DNA from: Sisyra terminalis
Taxonomy: Eukaryota > Arthropoda > Insecta > Neuroptera > Sisyridae
Direction: 5' to 3'
Assembly (NCBI GenBank): GCA_958496175.1
Contig: OY292276.1
Span: 12,976,001-13,040,000, forward strand
DNA: 64,000 bases
Under the pieces are notes generated by a model. It made no database searches. It had not been told where the DNA came from and saw only the letters and a program-made list of their open reading frames with translations. Both the position numbers and the translations under genes were made by a program. Below, in pieces: positions 24,119 through 34,885 of this stretch. Position 1 is the stretch's first letter. Each line of letters begins with the position of its first letter.

Positions 24119-27100
24119 CTATTAAATTTAAAGTTAAATGCGTACATTTATTCTTTGTGTTCTTTTAAAGTTTCATCGGAATTTCCTATTCAGTAGTAAC
24201 AAAAAAATTAAAATTATGTTTTGAAAACATTTAGATTCAAATTTGCATCGTAAATATAAATTAAGATGTGATTCTTTACCTACTACATTAAGTTTGCATA
24301 TGGTAACTAAGAGGTACATATTGCTTTAACACTAGCAATCGCCAATTTGTCATTTCTCAAAACATACGACTTCATAGAATCAAGAATCCATCCCCAACTT
24401 AATAAATTCTTGACAAAAATCAAATAGATTTATTAAAAACTTCAGCAGTGTTACCAAACAGTGGTAAGGCAGTTGTATATAGTTGCAGCCACTTACATGA
24501 GCACATTAGTCACTGCCAATGGGTTGATATAAGACGCGCGCCACATGAGCAAACTTACGATCTGTTCCAGGAATAGAGAGGAAGCAAATAAAAGAAAGAA
24601 ACAGATTGCCCTGGATAAGAAAGTTGTCAGGTCCTGTGTGCGCGTTCATCCCTGAAAATTAATGTCTGTGAACTGATGCAACTTCTCTCCTCGAGTTCTT
24701 TTTTCAACATTTTAACTCCATTCACCTTTCGTTGCGTTTTGTTATTCCATCTTTCCCCTGTTATATAATTTCCTCCAATTTAATGACAATGCATTCGCAT
24801 TGTTTAATCACAACGACACAATGACTTTGATATGAATCACATCTCCGCATTGCTCGTATGTTTACTTCAAGAGATCAAGCCAGTAATGTAAGACAAATCG
24901 CATTTGTTTCAATGAAAAATGCCTTTATAATTAATTAGAGGCTACATAATTGACTATCAAGTTCTGCTGCAGGCTTTCCATAAGTATGATATGCGATTTA
25001 TTTAATAATTATAGTGCCCCTTATCCGTCTTTAATCACCGCGAATATCCGATCCATGTTATCTGCTATTAGTTATAAATATCAATATATTATGCAGACAG
25101 TGGCTAAATCACTATATCAACGATTTATTCGTTTATAAATGCAAAATGCGTGTAATTTATTTTATTAATGTATAAGATACAAACATTGATTTTTTTTTCA
25201 ATTCTACTTAAAATTACTATATTCAATAAACATGGACTCAAAAAAGTAATCACTATTCATTGGTGAAGACATTTTTTTCTTTAAAAAGCTTACAGGTCAT
25301 GTAAGTAATTAATTCAAGATTTATAAACCGATTGAAAAATTGATTATATTTATTGAATTATATATCGTTTAACCATTAATTAGAAATATCAACAACTAGT
25401 ACGCGGATATATTAAAATATCTGCAAGTTAGAGAAAGCTTGAATGTATCGTTTCCGTTCACCTTATCGAAACTATATAGCTACGTAGATTCGAAACTTTA
25501 ACTCGAGTATATCAGCTTTAAGAAAAGCTCTTCCGTCAGAAAGCTTTGAATACATTCAATTATTACATAACTAATAAAAGAAGTGAATGATACGTTCATC
25601 TAGATGTGCTTTTGTTGTGTTATTACGTTACACAAACCACAAACACATTTCATTTTATAGAAAAGCTTCCGATGTACAACCATGTTCTATACATTCCATC
25701 ATAATGATGGAAATATATATATAGAGGGAAAACGTGTTCATGTTGGTCAAAAGAATATAGACGAGAGTTTACACTGTTACTTTCATTACACTTAGTGTTA
25801 TTAAAGTGTTTATTGATTAATGTAATTTATCTGGCCTTTGAGAAAGAGTAATAAGTAATTGTTTTATAGTATCAGGCAAATTATGATTTATTGACAAGTT
25901 AGTTATAAGTTTGCTGTAATTTATGATCGGGTATGAATCTTTTATTGGCAACATAACGTTTAAGAAGTTTTTCATCGATAGATGTGAATGGAACGTGATC
26001 ATTTCAATGTCTGTGTCTTCGACAAGGGTGTCGTAAGAAAATGGCCATTGCGATGAAAAAAATCATAGATAAAAAACTATATATGTACTAGATAGAAGCA
26101 TATAGAGTCGGGTGTAATAATGTTGAAGTTGTAAAATTGTATGTTGGAGATGGCCGATATCTATATCATCTAAAGTAGACTTTTGATTGGCGCAAGGAGC
26201 CCTCGAGCTTGGTCGCATGAGGCGGGGTTTTTCTTGCGATCGATTATGTTTGGCGGCTGATGCACTATGTGACTATGGTGTTCCTTGGGCCGGTTAGGCA
26301 ATACCTCGGTCGATATTCAACTACCATATTCTACCCTCCGACAACTGCATTCAACCCCTCTGTCCACGATACAATAGGCTTTCGCCATGGCCACATTTAC
26401 AACAACCCCTGTAGTTACATACCTTCCTTCTCACATACCTTGCACGCCGTTATCCTTATAATAAATACTACCTAAATTTAGAGTTGGCTACATATATACC
26501 TTCCATACAGTGCACACATATACGATACCGTCTTCCTGCAATCTTGCATTCTTACCTTTTACATATTGAAACAATTCTTCGAAATATTTCAAAACCAACT
26601 CACCGATTTCGTGTTCGATCCCAAAGGATTCTATTCTTAGAATTATAAACCAATAACATTCTTTAAAAATCAAATTAAATTCTTTAAATACTCACCAAAC
26701 TATTTATACTACTTTTTGATACTTTAACAAGTTTTAAAACTTTATAGAATAGAGAACCCAATAAGAAAATTCTAGCATTGCCCAATAGATTTTATAAACA
26801 GTCTAAAGGAATAAAATTTTGGGGATGATTTGTATGGCCGTGAGAAGTTATACTTATATGTCATAATTAAAAAAACAGCTTTTGATCCACTGCCATTATA
26901 TCTTTTGGATGTGCTTGAAATGTTACATTAGTTATAAATTATAATATAACATGATACAATTTTTACTAGTGTCTCTACCATGATCTTCATGCTCTCCATG
27001 ATTTCCATGCTCTGCCATCAGATTGGATGAAAGGACCATGATCCTGATGGCCAATATGTGTATTAAATAAAAAAAAAATTCTTAATGTCAATATAATAGG

Positions 27101-27697
27101 CAAATAAATGGCGGCCATTTAAAAAGTAATTTTCTCTGCCTCGTACTTTGCGATCAAAGGATAGAAAATTCGAGAAAAAAAAAAGAAAATTTAACTAACA
27201 TTTTGTAAACAAAATGTGTTACAATTGAAATTCAATCATCTACTGCCATTTTCAAATACCTATTGTTACAACAATTATGCCTTAATGAACAGGAGCTTTT
27301 TCTAAAGCTCTGATCATAGATTTAGAAGTTTGATTAAAATTAGAATACTAAAGTCTCTTTCTTGTTCCTTTTATTATAGATAGAAAAGTGATATAGGTAC
27401 TTGTTGGGAAGGTAATTTATAGAGTGAATCATATGTATTTAAGGATTTATGTAGTATTAGCTGATCCCGCGACTTCGTCTGCGTAACGTAGGTGTAGATT
27501 ATATTTTCTTTTTAGATTTGCTATTTTTAGTGGCATATGAAAATTTTTATTTTTCTTATTTCTTTCTTTACGAAAAGCATAATCATACTTAAAAGCACTA
27601 TTTTGTCGACTTTAAAAAGACACATTTAATATACTGTTGCTTAGAATAAAATATTTTTATGTAATGATCAATTAATTTTCAAAAAATATTTATAAAT
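24119..27697. other. Intronic DNA with two GC-richer islands (24440-24680, 26150-26480)
   Basis: Both islands contrast with the AT-rich background and contain short complex stretches rather than simple repeats, as expected of conserved regulatory DNA. The second carries open frames of 71 codons (+, 26260-26475) and 61 codons (minus, 26488-26673) without a recognisable domain. Neither island contains a match to COE coding exons. Regulatory function is inference from composition only. Confidence 0.35.
27686..27697. repeat. Left target-site duplication of family C copy 1
   Basis: ATATTTATAAAT, repeated directly at 28384-28395. AT-rich, so some risk of chance, but the second copy of the family also has a 12-bp duplication. 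Confidence 0.6.
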
Positions 27698-28383
27698 TTT
27701 ATATATTTTTAGTAGGATAGTGGACAAGAAAGGATGTAGATCCATGTACTAATTATTAATTTTGCGACATCTTCGGTCTTTTATTAGACCTTCATCAGGC
27801 TTCTAAAATCATACAAACACATGTACAGAATCCTTCAAACATTACTATTTGTTAAATTACCTTAATATAAAGTACACAATATAGATCACAATAACATCGA
27901 AAATTTTCTCTTCTTTATCGCACACATACATTACAAATTTATTTATTTCAATTTATATTTTTATATATAAAATTCTATTTTCATTAATTTATTTATAAAA
28001 TTAGTTAATCAAGTTAATAAAGTTTAATCATCACGATTTTAACTAATTTTATAAATAATTTTAATAAAAATAGAATTTAATATACAAAAATTATAATTTA
28101 AATAAAAACTTTTGTAATTTATGTGTGCGATAAAGAAGAGAAAATTTTCGATGTTATTGTGATGTATATTGTGTACTTCATATTAAAGTAATTTAACAAT
28201 TAGTAATGTTTGAAGGATTCTGTACATGTGTTTGTATGATTTTAGAAGCCTGATGAAGGTCTAATAAAAGACCGAAGATGTCGCAAAATTAATAATTAGT
28301 ACATGGATCTACATCCTTTCTTGTCCACTATCCTACTAAAAATAAATAAAATTATGTAAAATATGGACACAACCAATTTATTG
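27698..28383. mobile_element. Foldback family C, copy 1, with 12-bp target duplication
   Basis: Two arms of about 300 bp (from TTTTTAGTAGGATAGTGGAC at 27706 to its complement ending at 28342) are almost perfectly complementary and meet at an AT-rich centre near 28010-28040. Each arm holds an outward-facing core: CTGATGA, A, hairpin GGTCT/AGACC, GAAG, GATGTCGC (right 28250-28284; left, minus, about 27768-27801). The right end extends about 40 bp beyond the arm (CAATTTATTG end); the left does not. The element is bounded by the direct repeat ATATTTATAAAT (27686-27697 and 28384-28395). No protein is encoded, so it must have been moved in trans. Confidence 0.82.
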
Positions 28384-28395
28384 ATATTTATAAAT
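28384..28395. repeat. Right target-site duplication of family C copy 1
   Basis: Exact 12-bp match to 27686-27697. Confidence 0.6.
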
Positions 28396-29039
28396 ATCTA
28401 AAAAGAGTATGTTCAATTGCGTATATCTACGGTAGGTATACCTACCGTGAACCAAATAATCCATAAATCAATCAGTGTCTATACATATTGTCAAGTTCAA
28501 TAAAATCGGTTTTAATTATGACGTAAAACAGTAAAAAGTTATCAAAACACTCGCGTCAAAATAACAGAAGTAAAGAGTGTAGATTAAGAATATTAGTAGA
28601 AATCCCATTTCTTTTTCTCAAAACTACTTTACTACTGCAATGTACAAAACTACCGCGAAATTAAAATTTGTTCAATTGCACGAAACCCAGTTCCTCCATA
28701 ATCAAGTATAACCATTGTGTATCTTTGCACTTATTAATAAAATATCTGAATTTCAACTATATAGGAGTAGTATGGATGTAGTAGAAGTTTGTTTTGAGTG
28801 AAAAACGGTAATTCTTAGACGACACCTTTTTGAAATATGATAATATGATAAATTTCTTAAAATGCATGTCAATTAAGTGAACAAAGTTGGCAATCAGATT
28901 AAAAAGTTTGTGACAAGCGTAGCGACAATGTGGTGGGTCTGTCAGGACCGATGTTACAAAATAATTCCTTTAACCTCAAATTCAAACACATTATAGCTTT
29001 GTTGACAAGATCATAACAAGCTTTATTAAATTTACAAAT
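28396..29039. other. Intronic AT-rich DNA, nothing recognised
   Basis: Contains the small palindrome GGTAGGTATACCTACC near 28431-28446. No coding frame or repeat family is supported. Confidence 0.4.
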
Positions 29040-29560
29040 TATACGCAATTAATAATTTCGCGTGTAGCAGTAGATGTAGTAGTCGGTACATAGATAGGTA
29101 GGTTGGCAGGCTGATTTGGCTCGTTGGCTGAAAAGCAGTCTGAATTTTCATCGTGGTATTGTAAGTTGTAGTTTGAGGAAGAGTAGATTATGATGGCGAG
29201 ATATCGTGAAGGTGGTGGAGATGGTGGAAGTTTAGAGCGCACATGCGACGACGATGCCAAGAGTTCTGCCGTCGCCCCACTGACGTCCCCCGGGATGCAG
29301 CTTCATTCCCTCGGGTAGGTATTGACTCTTTTCCCGCTCCCTAGAGTTGGTCGTCAATACCGCAGGGAGCGACGCGGCACTGTCGGGACGTGCCGACGCT
29401 GGTTCCATCGCTGAAGACAAAGTGCAAACATTTGTATTGGCCAATAGTTGAACACATATAGATAGATCGCACGCCATTGTATACTCACGAGGGGGAATAA
29501 GGACTGTATACGCGCCTTTTAACCGAACCGTGGCGAGCCCCTGACTAGATCCTTACTAAT
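29040..29560. promoter_or_regulatory. GC-rich island with COE-type binding sites, candidate regulatory element or alternative first exon
   Basis: One of the most GC-rich stretches in the window. It contains a perfect COE/EBF palindrome TCCCCCGGGA (29286-29295) and a one-mismatch site TCCCTCGGGT (29307-29316) 21 bp further on. Open frames exist on both strands. On + there is a 42-codon frame from the double ATG at 29190 that could splice at GG|GTAGGT (29315). On minus there is an 81-codon frame, 29232-29477. Neither contains a recognised domain. A collier-responsive enhancer inside the collier gene is the reading I favour; an alternative 5' exon is possible. Confidence 0.45.
29190..29314 (+). 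CDS. Possible alternative first coding exon (hypothetical)
   Basis: The double ATG at 29190 opens a frame reading MMARYREGGGDGGSLER, then TCDDDAKSSAVAPLTSPGMQ, stopping at 29316-29318 (TAG) unless the donor GG|GTAGGTATT at 29315 is used. That donor would leave two bases of a codon, which fits the one-base phase of the exon at 52957. Direct joining would skip the N-terminal half of the COE domain, and I know of no such isoform. The low-complexity composition could also be chance in GC-rich DNA. Confidence 0.18.
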
Positions 29561-30189
29561 GTTACACAACCGTTGTGCTGGCTGCCTACACTTTACCTTT
29601 ATTTTATTTTGTACTGTTACTTGTTGTGAATCACCCAATGAATTGCCTTATTCAAATAGTACCGAATTTTCCAACTATTTTCAACATATAACTTCCACAA
29701 AGAAAAATCACTCAATATTTGTCACATTATACGTAGATATCTACTTAATCTTTACATAAAAAAAGTCATTCAACAACCTTACCATAAAATCAATATGTAA
29801 AATTCAATTGAACAAAATCATATTTTTTTTTCAAAAAAAATTTAGGTGATAAATCTTTAAGATATAACAAAACTAAAGACAAAACATTCTGCAAAGACTT
29901 AATTTTTATAAATTAACAACCCTTAGGTAGTAAATTGAGTGGTTGAAATTTAAATTTGCTAATGATACGGAAATTTCGAAACCATCAATTCAAAAAAAAA
30001 AAAAATTTTTATCAATTATCAGTTGTATAAATATTTTTCAAGTATTTTATTTATATGAATTCAATTGAATTGCTGTATGATAAAGTGGAGGATGCAATTT
30101 CACAAAAAAATAAATAAAAAAAAAGCTCATAATATAAGCTTAAAAAAGCTTCTTATTTTTATTTCAAAAAATAGATACTATATGCGATC
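29561..30189. other. Intronic AT-rich DNA, nothing recognised
   Basis: One 66-codon frame at 29559-29759 (+) has cysteine-rich but unassignable sequence. The remainder is low complexity. Confidence 0.45.
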
Positions 30190-31315
30190 GAATTTTTTCT
30201 TCTTCTTCTTAATCCAAACATAACTGACAATGTATGGTGATCAAAATGGCGGGAATTCCAAATTTCTCAGAACCTGCTGGAGGGTCCTTCTCCGGCGATT
30301 TTGTTCTTCTGCTTGTCGTGCTGCGGAAACGAAACTCGAACCATTGAGCTTTTCTAACACTTATTTCCAGTGGGTCGGTGATCGCCCTCATTTCCTTTTC
30401 CCTTTAGGTCTTCTTTAAACCTTCTGCTTTTCCATGGTTTTGTGACGTGCGATATGTCCAAAAAGCCTGAGGAATCATTCATAGGCCAGTGAAGAGAGTT
30501 TTTGAACTAGCTTAACCTCGTCTAAGATAGAGAAATTTATCCTTCAAGCTGTCCTTGAGATTCGCAGCATTCTTCTCCAAATCCACATTTCAAAGGCATC
30601 AATTCGTCGCCGACCCGTTGCACGAATAACCCAAGTTTCCGATACGTAGGAGAAAATAGGAAAAATCAGCGTAATAACTAATCTGGTTTTAATGGTTTTT
30701 AATATCCTGCAATCTTTCTATATTTTGGACAGTTGTGTTGTGTCCATACTTTGACAGATCTAGCGATTTCGATACCTCGTCTAATATCTAAGAATGGACC
30801 TATTCTTTCCAGCTGATTTTGATGTTCATTAGCGCTATCAATGATCATTATTTTGATTTTATAGGGGTTTATTTTTAGATCAAAATCTTGGCTCTTGACT
30901 TCAATTCTTTGAATCCATTGTTCGCAATTAAGGTTGTATCGTTTATGAATCGAAGGTTGGAAAATTGCTTCCCGTCAATTTTAATTCCACCATTCCACTC
31001 CTCCAAAATGAATCGCATTAGGATCTCACTGTATACCTTAAAAAGTAAGAGTAGGAGAATACAATTCTGCCGTACTCTTTTTCGAATATTTCATTTATCG
31101 GAAAGGATGTTTTCGATCTTTACCACTGCTTTAGAGCTTTCATTAAAGAGGAAAATCAGATGTATTGGTACGCCTATGTCAATTAAAGTGTTCCACAGTT
31201 TTAGTTACCTAATATTATCGAAAGTCTTCTCACAATCGACGAAACAAAGATACAGTTTTTTCATACTCCCGAGCTTTCCCAATCAGTCGTTGTAAATTCA
31301 AAATTTTTTCAATGT
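30190..31315 (-). pseudogene. RTE-type LINE reverse transcriptase, 3' half, decayed
   Basis: The minus-strand reading, with frameshifts and stops, follows the RTE reverse transcriptase in order. First comes FVDCEKTFDNI (motif A region), then LWNTLIDIGVPIHLIFL and LSDK..NIRKRVRQNCIL (compare KGVRQGCILSP). Next are EEWNGGIKIDGKQ and NLRFINDTTLIANN, the Y-A-D-D box now FIND. The C-terminal region follows, and the element ends in a short (GAA)n-like tail near 30190-30215, a normal 3' end for RTE elements. Loss of the catalytic aspartate and many stops make it non-functional. The + strand frame at 30888-31295 is its antisense shadow. A shorter fragment of the same family lies at 13325-13520. Confidence 0.82.
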
Positions 31316-33265
31316 AATCGGCAAATTTAAATTATTATTTATACATTATACGTAAATTATCTCAGACGAAGTTGTGGGTATTTTGTGGAGATTGCTGCGT
31401 GATTTGAAATATTATTTTTTATCAAATGAAAATACTTTTATCAGCGATCTTAATATTATAATATGGGGCCATAATTTTTTAAGGAAAAATTGATTTCCCA
31501 TTTTGTGAAACAATCAAATTTAATATCTCTATTTAAAATACAAATAAAATTATATAAACATAGGTAATCAAATTTTATTCAAAACTCATCACTTGGAAAA
31601 TCAAAAAATAAAAAATAAATATTAAATTTCACAAACATTATATTTAAATGCCACTTTTATATTGGCACGAAATTTAATTTAAAACTTTAAATCAAGTTTG
31701 TGTAGCAGTTGATAAAATCGAATTTGTAAAAAGATTAAACAAACTTTGATGAAAATAATAAAATATAAGAGGAAGAAAAAACATTTTAAATTGCTTATAA
31801 AACACAGTTTTCACGAGGCATACAGGCAAAAATCTTAAGCTTATATCGATTCACGAAAACGATTCGTTTTTCCGTAGAATTTTTCCCGGAAAAATATTTG
31901 AATCACATTCTATGTTTCCTGAACAAGTAAGTGTGAAAGTCGTTTTTCGTGAAATGAATTGAGTTGCGAGTGTATTTTGTTGACAATTTTTGGGCAAATA
32001 AAGTGAAAATATTTGATATTTATAAATCCGTTTTATCGAGAAAGAAAAAAAATAAATAAAAAATAATTAGGATATGGTAGGTATGTCATTTTGGCGTACC
32101 TACACTGAATTTATAAAACTGACATTTAAAAGGGCAATTAGAGTCAAATTAAAGCAAACCAGTTCTTTTTTTTTTCTTTTTAATACATTGCAAATTAAAA
32201 TTAAAAAGTATAGTAGGAAGTCGTTTATCATTTCAAGTGTTTATATATGGTATAGAAATGACGACTGTAAAAAGGGAGCGACACATTATCAGTTCATTTT
32301 GTTTTGTTTGAGATTTGTCTGAAACTAATTGTAAGTATACCTTTGAGACTCATATCACATGAAACGGTAGTTTGCAGACAGCTTTCATGATGGCATCTTT
32401 AAAATAAATACCTCATCTAAATTATAGTTCCACGCTAAGTATTCAAAAAAAAAAACAAGTTTGGTCATTTAAAAAATTTCCCATTTTTTTTTTCGGGAAA
32501 ACATACCATGAATGTTTCTAATTCTGAATGATTATTATTGTTCTAATAGATCTAAAATAGACTATTTACGATATCTTCAGTGACAAAAGGGGTAATACGT
32601 AAAACACATTCGGTATAAACTCGGTGTTTTGAAACTGCTATAAATCTCACCGATGTCTCAGCAGCGCGTTTAGTCACATTATTATGTTATTTAGTAGAAC
32701 CTCGAGTTATTTACGCGATGCATAATAACATTATAACAGGACAAGAGTACGAACTCTTTGTTTCCCAGGGGATACGCTGCTCTCACTTACTCACTCATTG
32801 TATCTCTTGTTTCACATTTCCTAAACATTTATTTTGTGTATTTTCTTATAGCTGTGTCTATCATAATTTTCAACGTATTTAAACCCTTATCTCTTCACGT
32901 ATCCCTACTATTATCCTCGATATATTATCTCTTCCTTTTTACTCTTTGTACGGAAAAAAAAAACCGTCGACATGAGTAACTTTCGATTTTTCCTGTAGTT
33001 TTCAATGGAAAACTAAAAATAAACTTAAATTGATACTTCCATAAATAAAATATTTTTTAAATAACCTTTAATACCAGCTTTAAAATAAGTAATTTTGTAC
33101 TTTAAAATTCATTCCACTTATTTGTATTCTCTTAATTTTACAAGATTCTCATCTTATAGATCCTTATCTGATTTATATTATTTTAATGCACAATCTGCAC
33201 AATGGTGTAATAAGTGCATTATTAATCTAATATTATTGTAGAATTTTAGATCTTCGATGATAATA
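31316..33265. other. Intronic DNA; GC-richer patch at 32570-32790 with one COE palindrome
   Basis: Mostly AT-rich with short frames of no recognisable content (32074-32322 and 32758-32979, +). The patch at 32570-32790 is more complex and contains a perfect COE-type site. Confidence 0.4.
32763..32772. promoter_or_regulatory. COE/EBF palindromic site (isolated)
   Basis: TCCCAGGGGA fits TCCC-NN-GGGA exactly. It sits alone in a GC-richer patch of the long collier intron. Confidence 0.35.
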
Positions 33266-33865
33266 AACTAATGAAATATTCAGAGGACTAGGATCAAAAA
33301 TAATCGGTTAAAACTTTATTTATTTTATGCAACGTTTCGGCTCTTTTATTGAGCCTTCCTCAGGCGTACACGTAAAAAAATCGTTTTAGCTTAGTTAATT
33401 GTAAAAAAATGTAGTTTGTAAAAAATGTTTTACTATTGTAATTTTTTTTATATTAATTTATTTAATAGTCGCATAAACATCATGATCATAAGCGACTTCT
33501 AGATTACATAATAATTAATAATTACAATAATTTTTGGCACAATACGGAGATCGAACCCACTACCTACTGGTTTTGGAGCGGTCACCTAGACCACTCGGCT
33601 ACCAGTAGGCTAATTATTATTTTTATTGAAAAATTATTTATTTTGTATTGAAAAATTTGTATTTGACTTGGAATTTTATTATTGTTTTTACCAACTGCAC
33701 CGTGTCTACAAAAATAAATTATGACAACGATAATTATTAACAAATTTAAAACGATTTTTTTACGTACGCCTGAGGAAGGCTCAATAAAGGAGCCGAGACG
33801 TTGCATATAATAAATAAAGTTTTAACCGATTATTTTTGATCCTAGTCCTCTGAATAATTTATTAA
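33266..33865. repeat. Foldback family D with nested SINE
   Basis: Outer arms CAGAGGACTAGGATCAAAAA (33281) and its complement (ending 33851) enclose outward-facing cores. The right core is CTGAGGA (33770-33776), A, hairpin GGCTC/GAGCC, GAGAC, GTTGCAT. The left (minus, about 33346-33370) has the same hairpin and intact GAAACGTTGC. Arms of about 115 bp surround a non-palindromic interior that holds a tRNA-derived SINE. CTGAGGA differs at one base from the hammerhead box. No coding capacity. Confidence 0.78.
33430..33608 (-). mobile_element. tRNA-derived SINE, copy 3, inside foldback D
   Basis: Minus strand: box A TAGCCGAGTGG (complement of 33591-33601), perfect to consensus, and box B GGTTCGATCTC about 40 nt later (complement of about 33547-33557). 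An AT-rich body follows. The head resembles a leucine/serine-type tRNA but lacks a complete cloverleaf. The body differs more from copies 1 and 2 than the head does, so it may be a subfamily. Confidence 0.6.
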
Positions 33866-34329
33866 TATTTTAATTTAGTATATTTAATGGACGTAATAGT
33901 CTTAATTGACTAATTTATACCAGTAATTTAGTACTTAAAATCTACCGGATAAGTCAGCGGTATTCTCTTTTGTAATGCAAAACTGTTCGGATGTCCATTC
34001 AGCCTTTCCAGGTATTTTTCGCTGAACCTTTTCATCTACTGTTTTATCCTAAACGTTTCCGTATTCTTATGTATTCTTATGTATTTTGTTGTGGTTAATA
34101 TAGCAGGGGGCATTAATGATTTGTTGTAGTGATTTTGATTAGAACCTTTGGAGTATTTCTATGTTGGAATTGGAAGCCATTGCTCACCGTTGGGTTCCAT
34201 ATAGTAAGGTTTTGTAATTCAGTGGTTTATTTCCAGTGGAAAAAGTGATAATAACCAACTCTTACTGATTTCTCCAAATCTATGATTAGTATTTTATACT
34301 TTATCATTTACAATGTTGGTAGAAAGAAA
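33866..34329. other. Intronic AT-rich DNA, nothing recognised
   Basis: No coding frame or repeat seen. A short direct repeat TATTCTTATG occurs twice at about 34062-34082. Confidence 0.4.
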
Positions 34330-34730
34330 GAAGAAAAAGTTTCCAATAAAAATATAAAGAAATTCGCACTTATTGGACCTCAAAATTTATAATTTTTGAA
34401 ATTTTGGTTTTCCTGAAATCGTTTTAAGAAATGAAGATAATCATTTGCGTCTCATATTAGAAGGTAGAGGATAATCTTAGATTTGTATTTTATACGATAA
34501 AATATATATTTCTGAGTGAAATAAAGCAGAATAATTGTTCAAAAAAAGAAAATTATAAAAAAATGCGCACTTATTGGATCTCAAGATGTTTAATTTTCGA
34601 GAGTTTGGTTTTCCTGAATTTGTTTTAAGAAATGTAGACTCCTTATCTATTGCGTTACACATTAGAAGGGGTACGGAAAAATCTTAAATTTTTTACCAAA
34701 TAAGATTGAGATACAAAGAATTATATATGT
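34330..34730. repeat. Tandem duplication, ~201-bp unit, two copies
   Basis: CGCACTTATTGGA at 34365 and 34566, followed in both units by TTTGGTTTTCCTGAA, GTTTTAAGAAATG and ATTAGAAGG, gives a period of 201. The copies are diverged. No coding content. It lies just upstream of a PLE 3' end, so it could be internal to that element. Confidence 0.75.
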
Positions 34731-34739
34731 TTTGATGTA

Positions 34740-34885
34740 CTATGCGTCATTAAATTTATTTTTAATTTATTTATAATTTAGATTCTGTATTATTACCTGA
34801 TGATGACAGTTTAAAACTGTCGAAACGCGTCGTAATAAAGAAATTTAATTGAATCTCAAAGACTTATATATATTATTATCCATTA
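34740..34885 (+). mobile_element. Solitary 3' end of the GIY-YIG PLE family
   Basis: The ribozyme-like motif at 34790-34838 and the sequence after it (TAATAAAGAAATTTAATTGA, then CTTATATATATTATTATCC) match the ends of the PLE at 12243-13820, mainly its left end. No endonuclease coding sequence remains upstream, so this is a truncated or solo terminal copy. Confidence 0.65.
34790..34838 (+). ncRNA. Hammerhead ribozyme, type I with minimal stem III
   Basis: All three stems can be drawn. Stem I is TTATTAC (34790-34796) with GTAATAA (34832-34838), seven perfect pairs. Then comes box CTGATGA (34797-34803), one extra T (34804), and stem II GACAGT (34805-34810) with ACTGTC (34816-34821). Next are GAA (34822-34824) and mini stem III AC/GT (34825-34826 with 34829-34830) with a 2-nt loop; C34831 is the predicted cleavage nucleotide. 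Type I hammerheads with tiny stem III are known from Penelope-like elements and schistosome satellites. An extra residue after A9 is tolerated in at least one viroid hammerhead. Activity is untested. Confidence 0.65.

Noticed and set aside
30464..30490. PLE-like core at CCTGAGGAATCATTCATAGG
   Set aside because: It lies inside the RTE remnant, and no hairpin or GAAAC box follows.
30888..31295. A 135-codon + strand frame
   Set aside because: It is the complement of the RTE reverse-transcriptase region, which reads correctly on the minus strand.
33541..33608. A functional tRNA gene
   Set aside because: A and B boxes are good, but no complete acceptor or anticodon stem forms and the sequence continues into a SINE body.
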